DNA from: an uncultured Lachnospiraceae bacterium | Lineage (GTDB): Bacteria; Bacillota; Clostridia; Lachnospirales; Lachnospiraceae | DNA: 10,925 nucleotides | Direction of reading: 5' to 3' | Assembly: GCA_947625995.1 (NCBI GenBank) | Contig: CANQQN010000052.1 | Span: 1 to 10,925 of the forward strand | In this document: one piece after another, positions 5,455 to 10,925 of the stretch | How positions within the stretch are numbered: position 1 is the stretch's first letter | Layout of the letters: each line of letters starts with the position of its first letter | Program-made: the position numbers and the translations under genes | The notes under the pieces: generated by a model | Databases searched by the model: none | What the model was told of the DNA's origin: nothing | Seen by the model: only the letters and a program-made list of their open reading frames with translations

Positions 5455-7314
5455 ATGAACAGATTAGCCTTATCTGATGAAATATTGCTTAAGATAGACA
5501 AACCTGCCAGATACATCGGCAATGAAATAAACAGTGTTAAAAAAGACCTGAAAGATGTAAACATCCGTTTCTGCATGTGCTTTCCGGACGTGTATGAGAT
5601 CGGCATGTCCCATCTTGGGATCCAGATCCTCTACCACATGTTTAATCAGATAGAAGATGTGTACTGTGAGCGGGTGTACTCGCCGTGGCCGGATCTGGAT
5701 CAGATCATGAGGGAACGTCATATCCCTCTGTTTGCCCTTGAAACGCAGGATCCTGTGAAGGAGTTTGACTTTCTTGGGATCACCATCCAGTATGAAATGT
5801 GTTACACCAATATCCTTCAGGTGCTGGATCTGTCCCAGATCCCTCTGCTTGCGAAGGACCGCACATGGGATGACCCTGTCGTTATCGGCGGCGGCCCCTG
5901 TACGTACAATCCGGAGCCCCTTGCGGATTTCTTTGATATCTTTTACATCGGGGAAGGAGAAACCGTATACGGAGCGTTGCTGGATGTGTACAGGGACGCA
6001 AAGGCAAAAGGGCTTTCCAGAGAAGAATTTTTACTGAAGGCTGCCAATATACCGGGGCTTTATGTGCCGGCTTTTTATGATGTGCGCTATCATGAGGACG
6101 GCACCATTGCTTCTTTCGGACCGAACCGGCCGGGAGTTCCTTCCGTGGTCCACAAAGAGATCATGATGGATCTGGACAAGGCCTGTTACCCTTTGAAACC
6201 GGTTGTTCCCTTTGTAAAAGCGACACAGGACCGGGTAACCCTTGAGATCCTGCGCGGCTGTATCAGAGGCTGCCGTTTTTGTCAGGCCGGAATGATTTAT
6301 CGCCCCCTGCGGGAGAGAAGTGTTGAAAGCTTAAAAACGTATGCTGTGGAAATGCTGAAGAACACAGGATATGAAGAAATAAACTTAAGCTCTTTGAGTT
6401 CAAGTGATCACAGAGAATTGAAGGAGCTTGTGACCTTCCTGATGGATCAGTGGAATGGGCAGGGCGTCAATATTTCCCTGCCGTCTCTGCGGATCGACGC
6501 CTTTTCCCTTGATGTGATGAGCAAGGTGCAGGATGTACGCAAAAGCAGTCTCACCTTTGCCCCGGAAGCCGGTTCCCAGCGAATGCGGGACGTGATCAAC
6601 AAGGGATTGACGGAGGAAGTGATCCTAAACGGCGCGTGGGAGGCGTTTCTTGGGGGCTGGACAAAGGTGAAGCTGTATTTTATGCTTGGTCTGCCCGGGG
6701 AGACGGAGGAAGATATCCGGGAGATCGCCCGTCTTTCCGAGAAAGTGGCAAAAAAATATTACGAGCTTCCAAAGGAACAGCGAAACGGCAAATGTCAGGT
6801 CACCGCCAGTTCATCGTTCTTTGTGCCAAAGCCCTTCACGCCTTTCCAATGGGTATCCATGAACACAAAATCAGAATTTCTCGGAAAAGCAAGGATCGTC
6901 AACGAAGAGATGAAGGCCCAGTTAAACAGAAAGAGCCTGAGATATAACTGGCACGAGGCAGATCTGACTATCTTGGAGGGAGTCTTTGCCAGAGGCGACC
7001 GTAAGCTCTGCCGTGGGCTTCTGCGAGCCTATGAGCTTGGCTGTATGTTTGACAGCTGGTCGGAATATCTGGACAATGATAAGTGGATGCAGGCCTTTTC
7101 GGAGTGCGGCATCGACATAGATTTTTATACGTCAAGGGAGCGGGATCCTAAAGAGATCCTTCCTTGGGATTTTATAGACGCAGGCGTTACAAAGGAATTT
7201 CTGCTGCGGGAATATGAGCGCTCCAAGCAGGCGGTGGTCACGCCCAACTGCCGCAGCGCATGCGCCGGATGCGGCGCCCGCTGTTATCAGGGAGGTGTCT
7301 GCTTTGAAAATTAG
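5455..7314 (+). CDS. Uncharacterised radical SAM protein (TIGR03960-type)
   Basis: A 619-residue protein. The radical SAM cluster motif C-x3-C-x2-C is at C269, C273 and C276 (RGCIRGCRFCQAG); these cysteines would hold a 4Fe-4S cluster that cleaves S-adenosylmethionine. Residues about 30-190 look like the Rossmann-type B12-binding-like domain common in such enzymes, with PDVYEIGMSHLG near residue 44 and VIGGGPCTYNPEPLADFFDI before IGEGE. In the DxHxxG cobalamin motif position it has D45-V-Y47-E-I-G50, so the histidine is a tyrosine and cobalamin binding is doubtful. The last 21 residues contain five cysteines (599, 603, 606, 610, 616). The family has no substrate known to me; its constant neighbours (DUF2344, RNase G, L21) hint at RNA or ribosome modification, which is inference. 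The gene overlaps its partner by 11 bases. In other bacteria the two are often one fused protein. Confidence 0.88.
   Translation: MNRLALSDEILLKIDKPARYIGNEINSVKKDLKDVNIRFCMCFPDVYEIGMSHLGIQILYHMFNQIEDVYCERVYSPWPDLDQIMRERHIPLFALETQDPVKEFDFLGITIQYEMCYTNILQVLDLSQIPLLAKDRTWDDPVVIGGGPCTYNPEPLADFFDIFYIGEGETVYGALLDVYRDAKAKGLSREEFLLKAANIPGLYVPAFYDVRYHEDGTIASFGPNRPGVPSVVHKEIMMDLDKACYPLKPVVPFVKATQDRVTLEILRGCIRGCRFCQAGMIYRPLRERSVESLKTYAVEMLKNTGYEEINLSSLSSSDHRELKELVTFLMDQWNGQGVNISLPSLRIDAFSLDVMSKVQDVRKSSLTFAPEAGSQRMRDVINKGLTEEVILNGAWEAFLGGWTKVKLYFMLGLPGETEEDIREIARLSEKVAKKYYELPKEQRNGKCQVTASSSFFVPKPFTPFQWVSMNTKSEFLGKARIVNEEMKAQLNRKSLRYNWHEADLTILEGVFARGDRKLCRGLLRAYELGCMFDSWSEYLDNDKWMQAFSECGIDIDFYTSRERDPKEILPWDFIDAGVTKEFLLREYERSKQAVVTPNCRSACAGCGARCYQGGVCFEN
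7290..7295 (+). promoter_or_regulatory. Ribosome binding site for a TTG start inside the radical SAM gene
   Basis: GGGAGG at 7290-7295 is eight bases before TTG at 7304. The reading frame is open further upstream, but that part is arginine/alanine/proline-rich and lies within the radical SAM Cys-rich tail, so the TTG is taken as the start. Confidence 0.65.
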
Positions 7315-8047
7315 GATCCGGTTTTCCAAAGGGGGCGTCATGAAATTTGTAGGTCATCTGGATATGATGCGCTATTTCCAGAAAGCGATCCGCAGAGCAG
7401 GCATCGATATCGCCTACTCGGCCGGCTACAGCCCTCACCAGATCATGAGCTTCGCGTCTCCGCTTGGAGTAGGACTCACCAGCGACGGAGAATATTTGGA
7501 TATCGAGGTAAATTCCTCGAAAACCTCTGAAGAATCCATAGCTGCACTGAACAGAGAAATGGCCGAGGGTGTGGAAGTGGTCAGCTACCGGAAATTACCG
7601 GAGGACGCGAAAAATGCAATGTCCGTTGTGGCGGCGGCCGATTATCGCATTTCTTTTTCGGAAGAGGTCGCAATTCCTTCTCTTGAACAATTGACTGAAC
7701 GGTTTATGATGCAGAAGGAAATCCTGATCACAAAGAAGACCAAGAAAAGCGAAGGGGTCGTTGACCTTAAACCTATGATCTATGGGCTGCGCGCGAAAAA
7801 TGATACCCTGTTTATGCGGCTTGCCACAGGAAGCGCCGCAAACTGCAAACCCATCCATGTGCTTGAGGCAATGGCGGAGATGAAAGGGCAGGAGGAGACG
7901 AGGGAAGCAGCCGCTGCCTTAGAAAAGTTGGTCGTCCGGACGCCCTATGCCATTTGTATCCACCGTCTTCAGATCTACGGAAATACAGGCTCCGGCGATG
8001 CGCCCGTGTTTACTGCGTTGGAAGATTTAGGAGAAGAAATTGTCTGA
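7304..8047 (+). CDS. Radical SAM-linked protein, DUF2344 (TIGR03936-type)
   Basis: The 247-residue product begins MKIRIRFSKGG followed by KFVGHLDMMRYFQKAIRRA and AYSAGYSPHQIMSFASPLGVG, the characteristic N-terminus of DUF2344 proteins. The family is found either fused to, or next to, the radical SAM protein encoded just upstream, and its function is unknown. No transmembrane segment or cofactor motif is visible; the N-terminal part is basic, which would suit RNA contact, but this is a guess. Family length is about 200-250 residues, so it appears complete. TTG at 7304 is chosen because GGGAGG lies eight bases upstream and the resulting N-terminus matches the family. The start overlaps the radical SAM gene by 11 bases and the end overlaps the RNase gene by 8, suggesting coupled translation. 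Confidence 0.88.
   Translation: MKIRIRFSKGGVMKFVGHLDMMRYFQKAIRRAGIDIAYSAGYSPHQIMSFASPLGVGLTSDGEYLDIEVNSSKTSEESIAALNREMAEGVEVVSYRKLPEDAKNAMSVVAAADYRISFSEEVAIPSLEQLTERFMMQKEILITKKTKKSEGVVDLKPMIYGLRAKNDTLFMRLATGSAANCKPIHVLEAMAEMKGQEETREAAAALEKLVVRTPYAICIHRLQIYGNTGSGDAPVFTALEDLGEEIV
8029..8033 (+). promoter_or_regulatory. Ribosome binding site for the TTG start of the RNase G gene
   Basis: AGGAG at 8029-8033 is six bases before TTG at 8040. Both the site and the start codon lie within the last codons of the DUF2344 gene, an arrangement typical of translational coupling. Confidence 0.65.
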
Positions 8048-9245
8048 TAAATTGATTTTTACAACCTCACAGGCCTGCGGCGGCCGTATCGCGGCATATG
8101 TGAAGGATACAACCCTCTATGAGGTTCATTTTTTGGAGGAAAAGCAGGTTTCCCTCCGGGAGAATATTTATGTAGGGAAAGTGGCTTCTGTGTCCAAAAA
8201 TCTTCAGGCCGCTTTTATTGAGATCAAAAAAGGCCAGAACTGCTATTATCCTCTGGATGAGCTTTCCACGGCGATCTTTACATTAAAGCAGGGGAAAAAG
8301 CCCATTTCTCCGGGAGACGAGCTTCTGGTTCAGGTAGTCCGGGAGGCCGTTAAGACAAAAGCGCCCGTAGTATCTACAAAGCTTTCCATGGCGGGCAGAT
8401 ACTGTGTGGCCACGACAGCTTTTTCCAGAATCCGCTTTTCTGCAAGGCTGGAGGACGCTGAAAAACAGCTGCTGATGAAGGCGCTTTCGGAGAAAAATCA
8501 GGAGCGACCAGAAGATTCTGACGGTGCAGAGGCTTTTGGTATGCTAGTAAGGACAAACGGCAGATTTGCCCGGCCGGACGAGATCGTAGAAGAGTATAAA
8601 ACGCTTCAGGAAAAGCTGAAGACCATTATTGAAGGGGCAAAATACCGCAGCAGCTTTTCGCTTCTGTATACGCCTTCCGAGGAATCCTTTCCGATCCTGA
8701 ATAATTACCCGGCGGATCTTCTTCAGGAGATCGTCACCGACGACCCGGAAGAATATGAGCGGTTGCAGTGCGCCACCCACATTCCGCTGCGACTGTACAA
8801 AGATACGACCTACCCCCTTTCCAAATTATATAATCTTGACAAGCAGGTTCAGGACAGCCTCCAGCCTCATGTCTGGCTGAAATCCGGCGGTTGTCTTGTG
8901 ATACAGCCTACGGAAGCGCTGGTTTCCATCGATGTCAATACCGGAAAATACGAGACAGGAAAAAACCGTCGGGAGACATTTTTTAAGATTAATATGGAGG
9001 CCGCCGGGGAGATTGCCAGACAATTGCGGCTTCGCCGGCTGTCCGGGATTATTATCATTGATTTTATCAATATGTCGGACAGAGAGCAGGAAAAGGCCCT
9101 GATCCGGAAGCTGGAGACGCTCTTTAAGGAGGATCCCGCCCATCCGGTGGTGGCGGATATGACAAAACTGGGGCTTGTAGAGGTAACAAGAAGGAAAAAT
9201 GAAAAATCACTATTTGAATATTTAAAAATGTGTGGTATAATTTAA
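8040..9245 (+). CDS. rng: Ribonuclease G/E family endoribonuclease, short form
   Basis: RNase E/G enzymes cut single-stranded RNA in rRNA maturation and mRNA decay. The N-terminal S1-like RNA-binding region is at residues about 36-120 (NIYVGKVASVSKNLQAAFIEI). The 5'-end sensor GMLVRT is at 168-173, with R171 and T172 matching R169 and T170 of E. coli RNase E. The DNase I-like catalytic part has SIDVNTGK with D298 and IIDFINM with D341. These are spaced 43 residues apart, as are D303 and D346 of E. coli. The protein ends at residue 401 right after TRRKNEKSLFEYLKMCGII, so the CPxC zinc-link and the small C-terminal domain of E. coli RNase G (489 residues) are missing. The TTG start overlaps the DUF2344 gene by eight bases. 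A promoter for the next gene lies inside its last codons. Confidence 0.92.
   Translation: MSDKLIFTTSQACGGRIAAYVKDTTLYEVHFLEEKQVSLRENIYVGKVASVSKNLQAAFIEIKKGQNCYYPLDELSTAIFTLKQGKKPISPGDELLVQVVREAVKTKAPVVSTKLSMAGRYCVATTAFSRIRFSARLEDAEKQLLMKALSEKNQERPEDSDGAEAFGMLVRTNGRFARPDEIVEEYKTLQEKLKTIIEGAKYRSSFSLLYTPSEESFPILNNYPADLLQEIVTDDPEEYERLQCATHIPLRLYKDTTYPLSKLYNLDKQVQDSLQPHVWLKSGGCLVIQPTEALVSIDVNTGKYETGKNRRETFFKINMEAAGEIARQLRLRRLSGIIIIDFINMSDREQEKALIRKLETLFKEDPAHPVVADMTKLGLVEVTRRKNEKSLFEYLKMCGII
9214..9241 (+). promoter_or_regulatory. Extended -10 promoter for the zinc-ribbon membrane protein gene
   Basis: TATAAT at 9236-9241 is a perfect -10 preceded by TGG (the TGn extension, 9233-9235). TTGAAT at 9214-9219 is a fair -35 with a 16-base spacer. 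The hexamers lie in the last codons of rng, and transcription would start near 9247-9249, about 36 bases before the next gene. Confidence 0.7.
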
Positions 9246-9283
9246 TAGATTTTTAAACTAAAGAATAATAGGGAGGTAGAATT

Positions 9284-10183
9284 ATGAAAGTTTGTAATAA
9301 TTGCGGTTATCAAAATGAAGACAACGACTTGTTCTGCAAGCAGTGTGGCAAAGCTTTGGAAGACCTGCAGAAAAGTCCTTCTCCAGCCCAAAATCCGTAT
9401 CCTCTGCTCCAGCTTCTGAAAAAGCACGGCTCTTCAGGATTGTTTCTTGTTTCCGTTGTGGCATTTACGCTGAAGCTGATCGTGGATTTTGTAACCGGCG
9501 TTTTGAACTCAACGCTCCGTGACGTTGCGCCTCAATACTACAATGGATTTCAGAATGTGGATCCGGACGTGCTTCAGGGATTAGTGAAAGCGTCCTCCGT
9601 GGGTACGTTGATCGGGCTGGTCCCCATGCTGATCTGCTGTATCGGCCTCTGGAAGATATACGGCAACTGTAAGAAGGAGGGCAGCGATCCTCTGTCCACA
9701 TCCGGTTTTAGCCTTGTAAAAGGGGTAATGATCTTCAATTTTGTAATCTATTGCATCGGACTTGCCGTGTTTGCTGTCCTGACACTCGGCGCCGGATTGC
9801 TGTTTGGTTCAGGTGCTCTTTCTGATATGTCGAAGGATATCAGCAGCCTCACCGGAACGACTGTTTTTGATGTAAATCAGGCAGGAACTATTCTGTTGAT
9901 CTACTGCGCGGTGATACTGGTAGTTGGCATGATACTTGGCATCCTTTACTTTGTAAAATTGATCGGTTCCCTGAACCGCGCGAAAGAGATCGTGGTTACA
10001 GGCTCCGCAAAGAAAAATGTCTCTCTCTACGTGGCAGTGATCAATATTATCGGCGGTGGGTTCGCGCTGATTTCCAGTCTGGTATCCTTTAATCTTGCGG
10101 GACTGGTACAAGCGGCGGTCTCTCTTCTCTTTGCGATTGTTCTCCTTTCCTTCCGCAGCGCGGCAAAGGACTATATTAATTAA
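9284..10183 (+). CDS. Zinc-ribbon membrane protein of unknown function
   Basis: A 299-residue protein I cannot assign to a named family. Residues 4-21 form a zinc ribbon, C-x2-C-x10-C-x2-C (CNNCGYQNEDNDLFCKQCG), of the small kind often placed at the cytoplasmic N-terminus of Gram-positive membrane proteins. A proline-rich linker (about 30-45) follows. Hydrophobic segments then lie near residues 51-74, 105-126, 146-175, 200-227, 246-267 and 271-290, giving about six membrane spans. There is no signal peptide and no catalytic motif is seen. The start at ATG 9284 has a strong GGGAGG about eight bases upstream. It has its own promoter and sits between rng and the rplU leader, where other Firmicutes usually have no gene, so it is probably a lineage-specific insertion with a separate function. 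A membrane sensor or scaffold is only a guess. Confidence 0.8.
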   Translation: MKVCNNCGYQNEDNDLFCKQCGKALEDLQKSPSPAQNPYPLLQLLKKHGSSGLFLVSVVAFTLKLIVDFVTGVLNSTLRDVAPQYYNGFQNVDPDVLQGLVKASSVGTLIGLVPMLICCIGLWKIYGNCKKEGSDPLSTSGFSLVKGVMIFNFVIYCIGLAVFAVLTLGAGLLFGSGALSDMSKDISSLTGTTVFDVNQAGTILLIYCAVILVVGMILGILYFVKLIGSLNRAKEIVVTGSAKKNVSLYVAVINIIGGGFALISSLVSFNLAGLVQAAVSLLFAIVLLSFRSAAKDYIN

Positions 10184-10208
10184 TCTCTGTCAGGATTTCA
10201 CAAAACCC

Positions 10209-10237
10209 TTGACTTTGCGGGAATGTTATGCTATTTT
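10209..10237 (+). promoter_or_regulatory. Promoter of the rplU operon
   Basis: TTGACT at 10209-10214, a 17-base spacer and TATTTT at 10232-10237 make a good sigma-A promoter. Transcription would begin near 10243-10245, giving a leader of about 100 nt before L21, as is usual for Firmicute ribosomal protein operons. Confidence 0.7.
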
Positions 10238-10243
10238 TATAAA

Positions 10244-10342
10244 GTATGCCGCACAATGAGGTTATAAGCAACCGGATCTGCCTGTATTCTGGTGGGCGGT
10301 TCACCGAAGTTGGCGAGTAATGTAAAGTAGGAGGTGCCCTAT
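10244..10342 (+). ncRNA. Structured rplU leader (probable ribosomal protein L21 leader)
   Basis: Low-G+C Gram-positive bacteria carry an L21 leader RNA thought to give autoregulation of rplU. Here AACCG (10270-10274) can pair with CGGTT (10297-10301). Inside it, bases 10277-10282 can pair with 10291-10296 (three G-U pairs) around an eight-base loop, making one long hairpin. The same AACC can instead pair with GGTT at 10260-10263 in a small upstream hairpin, so the two folds exclude each other. CACC at 10302-10305 could also touch GGTG at 10333-10336 beside the ribosome binding site. Position supports the call; whether it matches the known L21 leader model was not tested. Confidence 0.5.
10329..10334 (+). 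promoter_or_regulatory. Strong ribosome binding site of rplU
   Basis: AGGAGG at 10329-10334 is eight bases before the ATG at 10343. An in-frame GTG at 10334 overlaps the site and would add three residues not found in L21, so it is rejected. Confidence 0.8.
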
Positions 10343-10651
10343 ATGTACGCAATTATTGCAACAGGCGGTAAACAGTACAAGGTTTCCGAAGGCGACGTGA
10401 TCAAGATTGAGAAGCTTGGCGCTGCCGAAGGCGACAATGTTACATTTGATCAGGTATTGGCTGTCAACAACGGTTCTTTGGTTGTAGGCAATCCCACCGT
10501 TTCCGGTGCGACCGTGACTGCTTCTGTTGTTTCAGAAGGCAGATACCGTAAAGTGATTGTATACAAGTATAAGAGAAAGACCGGTTATCACAAAAAAAGA
10601 GGTCACAGACAAGCTTATACACAGGTAAAGATCGAAAAGATCAACGCTTGA
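10343..10651 (+). CDS. rplU: Large ribosomal subunit protein L21 (bL21)
   Basis: bL21 binds 23S rRNA and helps assemble the 50S subunit. The 102-residue product has the usual bacterial length and sequence: MYAIIATGGKQYKV at the N-terminus, DQVLAV with VGNPTVSGATVTASV in the middle, and the basic loop YKRKTGYHKKRGHRQ near the C-terminus, which contacts rRNA. It is followed 14 bases later by prp. In Firmicutes the order rplU-prp-rpmA is conserved, so rpmA (L27) is expected just beyond the right edge. Expression is probably governed by the promoter at 10209-10237 and the structured leader. Confidence 0.98.
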   Translation: MYAIIATGGKQYKVSEGDVIKIEKLGAAEGDNVTFDQVLAVNNGSLVVGNPTVSGATVTASVVSEGRYRKVIVYKYKRKTGYHKKRGHRQAYTQVKIEKINA

Positions 10652-10665
10652 TCGGAGTCTTCAGT

Positions 10666-10925
10666 ATGATCCGGTTGACGATGTTCAGACAGGCAGAAGG
10701 CAGTTACACAGGGTTCACCTGTGAGGGCCATGCAGGCTACGATGTTCATGGACGGGATATCATTTGTGCAGGGGTGTCTGCCCTTGTGATCACCGCCGTC
10801 CGCAGCATTGACGCGCTGACGACGGACGAAGTGATCGCTTCTTCCGACGAAGAGACAGGCTGCGTGACCTGCAGATTGGGAAAGCCTGCTTCAAATGAAG
10901 CGACTCTTTTGCTGGATGCGCTTCT
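10666..10925 (+). CDS. prp: Ribosomal-processing cysteine protease Prp (3' end outside window)
   Basis: Prp removes the short N-terminal extension of L27 in Firmicutes and related bacteria, a cleavage essential for 50S function in Staphylococcus aureus. The frame is open from ATG 10666 to the window edge, giving 86 residues of a protein usually near 105-115. The catalytic dyad is visible: H22 in GHAGYD and C34 in DIICAGVSAL, at the same positions as in the S. aureus enzyme. GGAG at 10654-10657 lies eight bases before the ATG. Its place between rplU and the expected rpmA is the standard one. Older annotations call it YsxB or DUF464. Confidence 0.95.
   Translation, partial: MIRLTMFRQAEGSYTGFTCEGHAGYDVHGRDIICAGVSALVITAVRSIDALTTDEVIASSDEETGCVTCRLGKPASNEATLLLDAL

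Noticed and set aside
7214..7303. Upstream extension of the DUF2344 protein in the same frame
   Set aside because: The 30 extra residues are out-of-frame reading of the radical SAM C-terminus, do not match the family's N-terminus, and lie before the ribosome binding site.
10184..10208. Terminator after the zinc-ribbon gene
   Set aside because: No stem followed by T residues is visible. The region leads straight into the rplU promoter.
1..10925. Frequent GATC sequences across the window
   Set aside because: They fit common Ile/Asp codons in this G+C range (atc, gat followed by c). Without a count against expectation I cannot call it a signal.
1..10925. Mobile elements, CRISPR arrays, tRNA or rRNA genes
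   Set aside because: No transposase or integrase motif, spaced direct repeats or tRNA-like folds were seen. Nearly the whole window is accounted for by housekeeping-type genes.

Overview
The window looks like a chromosomal stretch from a Clostridia-type Firmicute, most likely a member of the Lachnospiraceae. The reasons are a RecU-type resolvase, a short-form HisG paired with HisZ, the gene order radical SAM / DUF2344 / RNase G / L21 / Prp, strong AGGAGG-like ribosome binding sites, and moderate G+C. All genes lie on the + strand, and I see no sign of a phage, transposon, CRISPR array, tRNA or rRNA.

Layout. (1) Bases 1-254 hold the 3' end of recU. (2) A near-consensus promoter (TTGACA-17-TATACT) overlaps the recU stop codon and starts a histidine operon, hisZ-hisG-hisD-hisB-hisIE (354-5404), with gaps of 6 to 24 bases or short overlaps. 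These genes cover the entry enzyme (HisG with HisZ), steps 2 and 3 (HisE, HisI), the dehydratase step (HisB) and the last two oxidations (HisD). hisA, hisF, hisH and hisC are absent here. The HisIE protein has an extra N-terminal domain of about 205 residues. It reads as a shortened HisF-like barrel in which both catalytic aspartates are replaced, and it is the most unusual gene product in the window. (3) Bases 5455-9245 carry a tightly overlapping trio: an uncharacterised radical SAM protein, its DUF2344 partner and a short RNase G/E. The second and third genes both start with TTG and look translationally coupled. (4) A strong promoter inside the end of the RNase gene leads into a zinc-ribbon membrane protein of unknown function (9284-10183). 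(5) A further promoter and a structured leader of about 100 nt precede rplU (L21), followed by prp, the protease that trims L27. prp runs off the right edge and is presumably followed by rpmA.

The two halves are functionally separate: amino-acid biosynthesis on the left, and RNA processing with ribosome assembly on the right. I found no convincing rho-independent terminator between them, so read-through from the his operon into the radical SAM trio cannot be excluded. The best candidates for something undescribed are the HisF-like-HisI-HisE fusion, the radical SAM/DUF2344/RNase G trio, and a palindrome covering the his promoter -10 that fits a TrpR-superfamily (HisR/YerC-like) operator.
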